Of a DNA stretch of 64,000 nt, positions 55,094 through 64,000 are shown one piece after another. The stretch is taken from NCBI GenBank assembly GCA_964036315.1, contig OZ038500.1:60193446-60257445 (forward strand), read 5' to 3'. The notes below the pieces were generated by a model. The model was given only the letters and a program-made list of their open reading frames with translations. It searched no databases and was not told the origin of the DNA. Position 1 is the stretch's first letter. Every line of letters starts with the position of its first letter. This DNA comes from Acanthosepion esculentum. Taxonomy: Eukaryota > Mollusca > Cephalopoda > Sepiida > Sepiidae. A program made the position numbers and the translations under genes.

Positions 55094-58000
55094 TGTTATG
55101 GTCCAGGTTCCTTGTACCACGGTGATGGTCCAAGGTAGAACTAATGAAGAATAACTCGAACACAGGTATGGTATAACACAGATTTATTACAAACAGAATA
55201 TGTACAAAAGAAGTAGAAGTGTTAGTAATAACAGTCAGGTTAGGTTAGAGAGAACTATGTTGTCTCGACCAATATCACTATTCCAATGTCTTACAGTAAT
55301 CGTCTGACGCGACTCTGTCTTTGACTGACTCACACGATGTTCAGCAACACGCCCACGTGTGTCGAATGTGGCATAAGGCCGATTTAATGTGGGCTCACCG
55401 CGCCCGTAGGCTCGGCCAAAAAATGCCCGTAGAACCCGTATAAACGGGATCTGGTTGGTCAACCCCACCGAACGCGGCTCTGCCCTTCGGCGGACCCTCG
55501 TCCGGGTTCCTCTCTGCCCAGAGGCAGAGAGTTCGACCGTCTAGCCGAGTCGTCCAAAAAGGACTGACTCACACGATGTCCAGCAACACGCCCACGTGTG
55601 CCGAATGTGACATAAGGCCGGTTTAATGTCGGCCAAAATGCCCGTAGAACCCATATAAACGGGATCGGGTTGGTCAACCTCCCCGAACGAGGCTCTGCCC
55701 TTCGGCGGACCCTCATCTGGGTTCCTCCCTGTCCAGAGGCAGAGAGTTCGACCGTCTAGCCGAGTCGTCCAAAAAGGACTGACTCACACGATGTCCAGCA
55801 ACACGCCCACGTGTGTCGAATGTGGCATAAGGACGGTTTAATGTCGGCCAAAATGCCCGTAGAACCCGTATAAACGGGATCGGGTTGGTCAACCTCCCCA
55901 AACGAGGCTCTGCCCTTCGGCGGACCCCCATCTGGGTTCCTCCCTGTCCTGAGGCAGAGAGTTCGACCGTCTAGCTGAGTCGTCCAAAAAAAGACTGAAC
56001 TCGCACGATGTTTAACAACACGCCCACGTGTGTCGAATGTGGCACAAGGCCGGTTTAATGTGGGATTTCCGAGCCCGTAGGCTCGGCCAAAAAATGCTCG
56101 TAGAACCCGTATAAACGGGATCGGGTTGATCAAACTCCCCGAACGAGATTCTGCCCTTGGGCGGAGCCTCGTCAGGGTTCCTCTCTGCCCAGAGGCAAAG
56201 AGTTCCCCTCTGCCCACAGCCAGAGAGTTCGACCGGCTTGCTGAGTCGTCCAAAAAAAGACTGAACTCGCACGATGTTCATTAACATGCCCACGTGTGTC
56301 AAATGTGGAACAAGGGCGGTTTAATGTGCGCTTCTGAGCCAGTAGGCTCGGGCAAAAATTGCCCGTTGAACCCGTATTAACGGGATCGGGTTGGTCAACC
56401 TCCCCTAACGAGGCTCTGCCCTTCGGCGGAGCCTCGTCAGGGTTCCTCCCAGCCCAGAGGCCGAGGGGAACCCTCTGCCGAGAGGCAGAGAGTTCGACCG
56501 GATAGCTGAGTCGACCAACAAAGACTTAACTCTCACGATGTTCATTAACACGACCAGGTGTGTCAAATGTGGCACTAGGGCGGTTTAATGTGGGTTTCCG
56601 AGCCCGTAGGCTCAAGCAAAAATTGCCCGTAGAACCCGTATAATCGGAATCGGGTTGGTCAACCTCACTGCGCGAGGCTCTGCCCTTCGCCGGAGCCTCA
56701 TCCGGGTTCCTGCCTGCCCAGTGGCAGAGAGTTCCCCTGTGCCTAGAGGCAGAGAGTTCGACCGGCTTGCTGAGTCGTCCAAAAAAAGACTGAACTCGCA
56801 CGATGTTCATTAACATGCCCACGTGTGTCAAATGTGGAACAAGGGCGGTTTAATGTGCGCTTCTGAGCCAGTAGGCTCGGGCAAAAATTGCCCGTTGAAC
56901 CCGTATTAACGGGATCGGGTTGGTCAACCTCCCCTAACGAGGCTCTGCCCTTCGGCGGAGCCTCGTCAGGGTTCCTCCCAGCCCAGAGGCCGAGGGGAAC
57001 CCTCTGCCGAGAGGCAGAGAGTTCGACCGGATAGCTGAGTCGACCAACAAAGACTTAACTCTCACGATGTTCATTAACACGACCAGGTGTGTCAAATGTG
57101 GCACTAGGGCGGTTTAATGTGGGTTTCCGAGCCCGTAGGCTCAAGCAAAAATTGCCCGTAGAACCCGTATAATCGGAATCGGGTTGGTCAACCTCACTGC
57201 GCGAGGCTCTGCCCTTCGCCGGAGCCTCATCCGGGTTCCTGCCTGCCCAGTGGCAGAGAGTTCCCCTGTGCCTAGAGGCAGAGAGTTCGACCGGCTAGCT
57301 GAGTCGTCCAAAAAGGACTGAACTCGCACGATGTTTAACAACACGCCCACGTGTGTCGAATGTGGCACAAGGCCGGTTTAATGTGGGCTTTCCGAGCCCG
57401 TAGGCTCGGGCAAAAATTGCCCGTAGAACCCGTATAAACGGGATCGGGGTGGTCAACCACCTCGAACGAGGCTCCGCCGAAGGGCAGAGCCTCGTTCGAG
57501 TTCCTCTCTGCCCAAAGGCAGAGAATTCCCCTCTGCCTCAGAGGCAGAGAGTTCGACCTGCTACGTGAGTCGTCCAAAAAACTGGATCTCACACGATGTT
57601 TAACAACACGCCCACGTGTGTCGAATGTGGCACAAGGCCGGTTTAATGTGGGCTTTCAGAGCCCGTAGGCTCGGGCAAACATTGCCCGTAGAACCCGTAT
57701 AAACGGGATCGGGGTGGTCAACCACCCCGAAGGAGGCTCTACCCTTCGGCGGAGCCTCGTCCGGGTTCCTCTCTGCCCAAAGGCAGAGAGTTACCCTCTG
57801 CCTCAGAGGCAGAGAGTTCGACCTGCTAGGTGAGTCGTCCAAAAATGACTGGATCTCACACGATGTTTAACAACACGCCCACGTGTGTCGAATGTGGCAC
57901 AAGGCCGGTTTAATGTGGGCTTTCCGAGCCCGTAGGCTCGGGCAAAAATTGCCCATAGAACCCGTATAAACGGGATCGGGGTGGTCAACCACCCCGAAGG

Positions 58001-58971
58001 AGGCTCTACCCTTCGGCGGAGCCTCGTCCGGGTTCCTCTCTGCCCAAAGGCAGAGAGTTACCCTCTGCCTCAGAGGCAGAGAGTTCGACCTGCTAGGTGA
58101 GTCGTCCAAAAATGACTGGGTCTCACGATGTTTAACAACACGCCCACGTGTGTCGAATGTGGCACAAGGCCGGTTTAATGTGGGCTTTCCGAGCCCGTAG
58201 GCTCGGGCAAAAATTGCCCGTAGATCCCGTATAAACCACCTCGAACGAGGCTCTGCCCTTCGGCGGAGCCTCGTCCGAGTTCCTCTCCGCCCAAAGGCAG
58301 AGAGTTCCCCTCTGCCTCAGAGGCAGAGAGTTCGACCGAATAGCTGAGACATCCAAAAAGGACTGGAGTATTTAGTGTCCTCCCCACGAGGGACAGATGT
58401 GGCACAAGGCCGGGTTTAAAGTGGGGTACCCGAGCCCGTAGGCTCGGCCAAAAAATAGCCCATAGATCCCGTATAAACGGGATCGGGCCGGTCAACCTCC
58501 CCGAACGAGTCTCTGCCCTTCGGCGGAGCCTCGTCCGAGTTCCTCTCTGCCCAAAGGCAGAGAGTTCCCCTCTGCCTCAGAGGCAGAGAGTTCGACCGAA
58601 TAGCTGAGACATCCAAAAAGGACTGGAGTATTTAGTGTCCTCCCCACGAGGGACAGATGTGGCACAAGGCCGGGTTTAAAGTGGGGTACCCGAGCCCGTA
58701 GGCTCGGCCAAAAAATAGCCCATAGATCCCGTATAAACGGGATCGGGCCGGTCAACCTCCCCGAACGAGTCTCTGCCCTTCGGCGGAGCCTCGTCCGAGT
58801 TCCTCTCTGCCCAAAGGCAGAGAGTTCCCCTCTGCCTCAGAGGCAGAGAGTTCGACCGAATAGCTGAGACGTCCAAAAAGGACTGGGTCTCACGCTACTG
58901 CTTCCTCTTGAGGCGCAGTATTTATGGTGTACGGGATAGTCCATTACTATTATGGGTAAGTTCCCATAACA
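55094..58971 (-). mobile_element. Solo-LTR-like element packed with tandem GC-rich units
   Basis: It starts TGTTATGG (55,094) and ends CCATAACA (58,971), short inverted ends of TG...CA type. It is flanked by the 5-bp direct repeat ATGTT at 55,089-55,093 and 58,972-58,976. Read on the minus strand, the order is ~85 bp, the tandem array (58,890-55,330), then a unique ~235 bp containing GTAATAAATCTG (AATAAA-type polyadenylation signal, about 55,180), then ~85 bp to the end. That matches U3-R-U5 with the array in U3. There is no coding sequence, so it is either a solo LTR or a TRIM-like element. Length is 3,878 bp, far longer than most LTRs because of the array. Confidence 0.75.
55330..58900. repeat. 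GC-rich tandem array, about 14 units of 213-267 bp
   Basis: Using CCCACGTGTGTCGAATGTGG (or its variants) as anchor, units start near 55,349, 55,589, 55,802, 56,020, 56,286, 56,549, 56,815, 57,078, 57,344, 57,607, 57,874, 58,139, 58,383 and 58,643. Each unit contains AGGCCGGTTTAATGTGGG, CCGAGCCCGTAGGCTCGG, GGGCAAAAATTGCCC, CCCGTATAAACGGG, a GAGGCTCTGCCCTTCGGCGG block with GAGCCTC, and CTCTGCCCAGAGGCAGAG-type palindromes. Two segments are exact duplicates: 529 bp (56,231-56,759 and 56,760-57,288) and 260 bp (58,334-58,593 and 58,594-58,853). Open frames across it are by-products of a period divisible by three in places. Confidence 0.95.
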
Positions 58972-59113
58972 ATGTTAAATAACCGCAACTTAATACTGGC
59001 GTTTGTTGTGGTTCCGATTTCTGGTGTCCCCAAGATTGAAACCTTGCATCGTTCAGTTGCGGGTCGGAGTTTGTTGAAAGTTGACGTTTTGTCCACAAAA
59101 GAATGCCTTAAAG

Positions 59114-59655
59114 ATGCAGCTTGAATATTTGAATTTCCGCCATATTGTCCTCTATGAATTTGTAAAAGAGGTAAGCGTCGGAACTGTGAAAAAAAAAAGA
59201 AAACATTAACGTTTATTTGGCAGCTTTCACCGCGTTTATTTTTTACCCTAAAAGATCAACCAGGCTCCAAACGACTTCCCGACGTTGATAAAGATGATCT
59301 GCTTGCCATCGTGGAAGCTAAACCAGCCATTTTGACGGAAGAGATTGCTAAGAGGTTGACAATCGATATCTCGATTGTCTTTACCTTTTTGAAGCAACTT
59401 GGGTTCAAGAAAAACGGCTGATTTCAGCAAAGAGAAAAGGTAACATTTTCCACCACGACAACGCACACCTACCTTTCAAAACAGAAGTTGTAGAAACTGT
59501 AGCAGTTGAAATTGGTAACCATCCAGTATTCTCCTCACTTGGTTCCTTCGGATTTTCATTCGGTCCGGTCTGTACAGTATAACTTCAATGACAATATATT
59601 TGACTCTATACAGTCCATCGAAAACTACGTCACAAACTCCTTCGTAAATGACTAA
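59114..59655 (+). pseudogene. mariner transposase relic
   Basis: The start at ATG 59,114 gives MQLEYLNFRHIVLYEFVKEV, matching the H+LL+EF+KG opening of irritans-type mariner transposases. FTLKDQPGSKRLPDVDKDDL, LAIVEAKPAILTEEIAKRL and IVFTFLKQLGFKK form the helix-turn-helix region (...L.D.PRSGRP...D...L...VE..P..T..ELA..L.....T+..HL..LG). After a gap, NIFHHDNAHLPFKTEVVETV (second catalytic D within HHDNA) follows. After a shift come YSPHLVPSDFHSVRSVQ (the PYSPDLAPSD block, here with H for the first D and the APSD aspartate kept) and NIFDSIQSIENYVTNSFVND with a stop. The segment between the DNA-binding domain and HHDNA, with the first catalytic D, is deleted. Confidence 0.85.
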
Positions 59656-59751
59656 TAAATGTTTATTTTTGAGTACGTAAATTTTTTGCTTTTAATTTTC
59701 TAACCCGGCATGAACTTTTTTTTCTAGTTAATTTAGGAATAATATTTATAT

Positions 59752-60060
59752 GGTGGGAGTGCCATTAACACGCAAGGGGTTACATAGAGTGAGAGCAAGA
59801 TTAAAGAGGAGTCGTTTGAGGAAACGATAAAGAGAAGAACGGGGATCAAGATCAAGGTATCACAAAATGTCGATTGACATTACATTTGAATAGTTAAAGG
59901 TTATAGCTATCAGGGAAGCAAGTAAGGGGAAGGGAGTTTCACAGACGGAAGCTTTTGGGGTAGAAGAGACGGCTGCATTTAATCCTTTCGACAGTGAAGT
60001 TGTTAGACCGAGATGTCAACCTAGTAGTACGCTTAAATTCATGCTGTTGTTCACAAATTA
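59752..60060 (-). pseudogene. CR1/jockey-like element 3' end, minus strand
   Basis: AACACGCAAGGGGTTACATA, then the TGTCGATTGACATTACATTT block (minus strand: N-V-N-R-H-type codons), GTAGAAGAGACGGCTGCATT and CCTAGTAGTACGCTTAAATT, match 12.86-13.23 kb and 8.17-8.44 kb in order. A 5'-truncated copy on the far side of the mariner relic. Confidence 0.65.
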
Positions 60061-60090
60061 AAAACAATGTGCGCATGACTGTACTATGTT

Positions 60091-60400
60091 TTGACAGGCG
60101 CTACACTATCACAAACAATTTACTGTGCATTAACAGAAATTGTTTCATGTGCGGACTACCAACATTGGCAACAACGAAAATGGATAACACATGTAACACG
60201 AAGAGGAAATAATGACATAATCAAGATGTTAGCATTCCACTCCACTTTAAATAAAAGGTTAGGAAGGAAACCTCCATTAATACTGGAACGAGCGATAACA
60301 GCTACTGGATTTGAGAAACCTGTTTTCCTAAAAGAAAAAGTGTTTCAGGAGAAATATTTTAAGAATTTCATCCGAAACCAGTACCAGCAGCTTGGCTAAC
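60091..60400 (+). pseudogene. Possible non-LTR reverse-transcriptase tail
   Basis: An open frame of 102 residues contains HWQQRKWITHVTRRGNNDII, KMLAFHSTLNKRLGRKPPLI and LERAITATGFEKPVFLKEK. The pattern R.+W+.HV.R.......K.......+ R.GR...+...A...TG resembles the C-terminal end of RTE-like reverse transcriptases after the thumb. No upstream RT motif is present. It could also be an unrelated chance frame. Confidence 0.35.
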
Positions 60401-60860
60401 GAATGCCAAGTGTTTTTTTTTTATATGGAAACAGCTATTATTACTATTACCATACGATCGCAGGTGATTTGGTTGATTTTCTACAACATCAAAATTATCT
60501 TATCATGTACAACGACTATTGCAATCTAATGATTTCAAATTACTGTCTCTAACAATATCATCTTTCCGGATGAGTGAACTGCAATATTTCGGTCGATTTG
60601 TTCTCCGTCCTTCTTTAAATATAAAAAATCTTGTCGATAAATGATACAAAACCGAAAAAGAAACGTTTGTAAATAGGCTAATTTCGAAAGTGAAGTCTCA
60701 CTTCAAAAGAATATTGACAGTGTTTATTGAAGAGATAAGATTTTGAAGAAAATGAATGAAGAACGAATGAAATAGGTGGAATTATACCGGCATTGAAAAA
60801 GTTTGAAGGAAAACTGAACGAAAAATGTAACATAATGGACATAAAGGAAAATCGAGATAA
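60401..60860. other. AT-rich spacer
   Basis: No feature recognised. Confidence 0.35.
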
Positions 60861-62480
60861 CGAGGATATATAAATAAATATGGAAGAAGGAAAGAAGGAA
60901 GGAAATAAATGAGATGAAAAAATAAAAAGCAGGAAAATAGAAAGCAAAAAAAGAAAGAAAAAAGAAAGAAATATATGAGAAAAAGAAAGAAAGAACAGAA
61001 AAAGAAAGAAAACATGATAAAATGAAGAAACAATGAATAAAAAGGAAAAAGAAAGAAAGAAATAAAGAAAGGAAAAAGACAATGAATAATAAGCAGGAAA
61101 ATAGAAAGACAACCAGAAAGAAAGAATGAAAGAAAGAAATATATGCGAAAAAGAAAGTATGAAAAGAGAACAAGAAAAACTGAGTAAAAAAACGAGAAAG
61201 AAAGAAAAATATATGAGAAAAAAGAAAGAAATGAAAACTAAAAGAAAGGAACAACGAATAAAAAGGAGAAAATGAAATAAAGAAAGGAAGGAAAATAAAA
61301 AGAAACACAGAATGAACAATGAGCAGAGAAAAAGAAATAAATACAGAAATAAAAAGAAACAATAGAATATAAAGCAGAAAGAAAGAAAAAAGAAAATGGA
61401 CACAATGAATAAATAAAAAGCGGTAAGAGAAAGAAGGAAAGAAGGAAAGAAAGAAAGGAAAAAGAAAAAGAATGGCACAAAAGGAAAACAAAAGCAATAA
61501 AGGAAAATGAAAGACAAAGTAAATAACAAGCAGGATAATAGACAGAAAGAAAGAAAGAATGAAGAAAAAAGAAAGAGAGAATGAAAGAAATTTATGAGAA
61601 AAAAGAAAGAAAAACGAAAAGAAAGAAATAATGAATATAAAGCAGAAGGAGAAAATAAAATAGACAATAAATAAAAAAAAAACAGCACAATAGAAAGAAG
61701 AAGAAAATAGAAACAAAAGAGAAAGAAATATATGAGAAAGAAAAGCAAAAATATATGAGAAAGAAAAGAAAAAAGAAAGAAGCAATCCATATAACGCAGA
61801 AAGAAAAAAGAAAATAGGCACAATGAATAAATAAAAAGCAGTGAAACGGAAAGAAAGAAAAAGACAGAAGTAAAGAAGAATGAAATATTTAAGAAGAAAA
61901 AGAACGAACGAAAGGAAAACAAAAAAGAAAGAAGGAAAGAAAAACAAAGAAAGAAACAATGGATATAAAGAAGAAAGAAAGAAAAAGAAAATAGTCACAA
62001 TGAATAAATAAAAAGCAGTAAAATAGAAAGAGAGATAAATGATAATACCAAAAGAAAAAAAAAGAATGAGGGAAAGAAAGACGGTAGGAATAAAAAGAAA
62101 AGAACGTAAAAATAGAATAATGACAGTAGATAAGAGAGAGAGAGAGAGATTGTGTGTGTGTGTGTGTGTGTATGTGAGTGAGAGAGAGAGAGAGAGAGAG
62201 ACCATACCCAAAAAACAAAAACAAACAAAAAAAGAAAATATGTCAGGAGGAATAAAGCAGGTAAAACTTATAAAGTGGAAGAATAAAAGCAGTTAAAAAA
62301 GGAAGACAGTAAGAACAAATTAGATTACAAAAGGCAAAAAGAAAAAAAACACAAAGAAATGGAAGACTAGCAAAGAAGCAAAAACAAAAAACAAAAAAAA
62401 AAACAAAGAAAACACAGAAAAAGACAATATGAATAAAAAAAAAAAGAAGAAAGTAAAACCGGAAACACGAAAAGCATTTC
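60861..62480. repeat. Degenerate (GAAA)n purine tract, ~1.6 kb
   Basis: A, G and occasional T with almost no C on the plus strand: GAAAGAAAG motifs, recurrent AAGAAAATAGACACAATGAA-like and ATATATGAGAAAAAGAAAG-like blocks with irregular ~60-200 bp spacing. It includes a (GA)n(TG)n(GA)n insert at 62,130-62,200. Long minus-strand frames of Phe/Ser/Leu are translation of this tract, not genes. Confidence 0.93.
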
Positions 62481-63069
62481 AGAAAGAAAGAAATGAAGAA
62501 AAATGTCTTGATGCGATAAAAGCAAAGAAAAACGGTTCGTCTTCCAATTGACGATAACACTAAAGTGTTTCTAAAAAAAAAAACTTCCTGGCGATTTGTT
62601 GTTCCCCAGGGCGAGAAAGAAGTATCGACGTGAGACAATGTTGACACTCCAATCAAGTTTTTCCAGTGTTTTCCTTGGATTCTATAAAAAGATGGTAGGG
62701 GGGTGAAAAAAAAAAAGAAAAAAAGAAAAACTTTAGGCAAACAGGAAATAACCGTGAAAAAAAAAGGCCCAAAAAGAAAACAAACAAAAGACTCAACATC
62801 TCAGGAAGACAAAAATACGATAAAAAAAATGAATATGAAATTAGATAACTGAAATATATTCGATTGATTTCTTCGTTGGTCTTTTGTTTTTGCAACAGTT
62901 ATTACTTTTCTATCCAGACATTTTAACTGTGTCAAAATTGATTTTTTTCATTTGTTCTTAAAAAGCCACGCTATATAAAATAATTTTAGTCTCCAACCTC
63001 CTAATGTTTAATGATACCAGAAATAGAATCTGAAATCATTTATTTTCAATTAGCATTAATATTTCTCCT

Positions 63070-63075
<6 letters not shown>
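62481..63075. other. Spacer, A-rich then mixed
   Basis: Continues A-rich to about 62,840, then AT-rich. No motif. Confidence 0.4.

Positions 63076-63078
<3 letters not shown>

Positions 63079-63113
<35 letters not shown>
63079..63113. repeat. (TA)n microsatellite
   Basis: About 17 TA units at the left border of foldback copy 3. Confidence 0.93.
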
Positions 63114-63117
<4 letters not shown>

Positions 63118-63612
63118 AATTAATTGATTTAAAATATGTTTTTTCGCTACACAGTGATAACCATGTTTCAAAAATGGAAGCTAAAGCCCTAGAATTTAAT
63201 TTTGTTATTAAACCAAAGACATTAGTTCGATTTCCTCGTCAAGCGAATTTTGGAGTAACTTATTTTTTAAAATTTACGTTTGTTAAAATAAGCAAAAAAT
63301 ACTATTCTTAAAAGAGTGCTCAATACAGAGTAGAGCAAATATAATTATTTATTCGAAAATTATAAAAAAAATATTTTATAAAATCACTACAAAATAGCCA
63401 TTTTCTTTCAATACTTGATGGTGTTGAAACAAAATGGCTATTTTTGTAGTTATTTTATAACATATTTATGTAATAATTTTCGAAGAAATAATTATATTTG
63501 CTCTACTCTGTATTGAGCACTCTTTTAAGAATAGTATTTTTTGCTTATTGGAAACCCTAAATTATGAATTTTTGCCGTGCCTTTAATAACCGTAAATTTA
63601 AAAAAATAAGTT
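63110..63612. mobile_element. Foldback element copy 3 with a nested hairpin
   Basis: 63,110-63,285 repeats the left arm of the 19.9 kb palindrome (CGCTACACAGTGATAACCAT, AAGCGAATTTTGGAGTAACT). 63,550-63,612 is an inverted short stretch of the next part (GGAAACCCTAAATTATGAAT ... CCGTAAATTT). Between them sits a complete hairpin, 63,287-63,550, with ~125-bp arms starting AATAAGCAAAAAATACTATT. It is related to the element at 9.0 kb. Confidence 0.75.
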
Positions 63613-63657
63613 ATATATATATATATATGTGTGTATGTGTGTGTGTGTGTGTGTGTA
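63612..63657. repeat. (TA)n-(TG)n microsatellite
   Basis: TA to 63,629, then TG. It replaces the expected start of the following SINE. Confidence 0.9.
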
Positions 63658-63915
63658 TGAACATTTCGGAGAGCTGAGTTCGAATACCAGTCAAATCCAT
63701 TACATTGACTTACGTGCTAATACCCTTGGCAAAGGTCTGAATCTTCTTCTTCTCCAGCTATGGGTAAATAGCAGGATAAATCTAGTTCTATAGCCGTGGA
63801 TTGCAACTGGTCTACCGCAGGAAGAAATAGCAATCAACTAAGGGGGAAAAATCTGCCTTGTCAGTCATGTAACGAAATATACATGATCGCCTAAGATTGT
63901 ATCACATCACTGACT
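63658..63915 (+). mobile_element. tRNA-derived SINE, 5'-truncated
   Basis: GAGTTCGAATACCAGTC (B box, 63,677) is followed by TCCATTACATTGACTTACG, GCTATGGGTAAATAGCAGG, AGTTCTATAGCCGTGGATTG, AACTGGTCTACCGCAGG and CAGTCATGTAACGAAATATACATGATCGCC. This is the same body as 7.04-7.25 kb, present once. The A-box half is replaced by (TG)n. Confidence 0.8.
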
Positions 63916-64000
63916 AATATGAGCATTTAATGTGTTCCTTCACTGATGGGTCCAATTATTCAGCAGATTTCTTCTGTTCTTCATAGGGCTCGGACGAAAC

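Larger units (their letters stand above)
55046..59729 (+). mobile_element. mariner transposon relic, interrupted by the LTR-like element
   Basis: The left end CTGTCAGATTATTGC with CAAAAGTTCGTGCCCGATTT (55,046-55,083) is mirrored by AACCCGGCATGAACTTTTTT at 59,703, an inexact inverted repeat. The transposase relic precedes the right end. After removing the 3.88 kb insert and one duplication, about 0.8 kb remain. A full mariner is ~1.3 kb, so internal sequence is also missing. Confidence 0.7.

Noticed and set aside
55235..58876. Many overlapping minus-strand frames with shared 'RNSLPLRQRGTLCLWAERN'-like text
   Set aside because: They repeat with the tandem unit, change frame at unit-length changes, and lack any conserved start. 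They are by-products of a GC-rich array.
55330..58900. Possible CRISPR-like array because of regular repeats with palindromes
   Set aside because: There are no unique spacers, the whole ~260-bp unit repeats, and the context is a eukaryotic transposon.
60678..62211. Minus-strand frames of 414 and 495 residues, rich in Phe, Ser and Leu, resembling a membrane protein
   Set aside because: They are the complement of the degenerate GAAA tract. There is no domain order and no upstream signals, and two different frames are open at once.

Overview
This window looks like intergenic or intronic DNA from a large, AT-rich, repeat-packed animal genome. A mollusc, most likely a cephalopod such as an octopus, is my best guess. 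That is inference from very long (TA)n tracts, tRNA-derived SINEs and the mix of CR1/jockey-like, R2-like and Penelope-like retroelements with Tc1/mariner transposons. I found no convincing host protein-coding gene, rRNA or functional tRNA. Every coding-like stretch I could recognise belongs to a broken transposable element.

Layout. 0-5.3 kb: (TA)n tracts separating foldback and hairpin elements. 5.3-9.2 kb: fragments of non-LTR retrotransposons and SINEs, one with a triplicated body. 9.2-17.6 kb: simple repeats, CR1-like 3' ends, a zinc-finger/reverse-transcriptase relic and a Penelope-like GIY-YIG relic. 18.25-22.65 kb: a decayed Tc1 element with recognisable terminal inverted repeats, split by a second repeat that is itself split by a ~2.24 kb near-perfect palindrome. 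22.7-36.9 kb: CR1-like and other reverse-transcriptase relics, including a ~1.9 kb degraded CR1-like copy at 29.7-31.5 kb. 36.9-38.2 kb: a mariner-like transposase tail and a palindromic GATA/TATC block. 38.5-41.7 kb: an R2-like element relic plus detached endonuclease fragments around (TAA)n. 42.1-43.0 kb: a Tc1-like transposase tail and two copies of a GC-rich repeat. 45.7-47.66 kb: a 1.9 kb gene-less element with long inverted ends. 49.2-50.3 kb: nested hairpins and an 80-bp mariner MITE inside another Tc1/mariner remnant. 55.05-59.73 kb: a mariner relic interrupted by a 3.9 kb LTR-like element. 60.9-62.5 kb: a degenerate purine tract. 63.1-64 kb: another foldback copy and a SINE.

The most unusual object is at 55,094-58,971. 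It begins TGTTATGG, ends CCATAACA and is flanked by the 5-bp direct repeat ATGTT, as expected of a solo LTR. Almost its whole length is about 14 tandem copies of a 213-267 bp GC-rich unit, and each unit carries a run of short perfect palindromes. The second notable theme is a foldback family with arms up to ~1.1 kb (copies at 0.65, 19.8 and 63.1 kb) that lies next to (TA)n microsatellites.

The elements do not form a pathway. Their relation is stratigraphic: successive insertions into one another give a relative order of events at 18-22.6 kb, 49-50 kb, 55-59.7 kb and 63 kb. All family names come from reading translations and inverted repeats by eye; no search was run.
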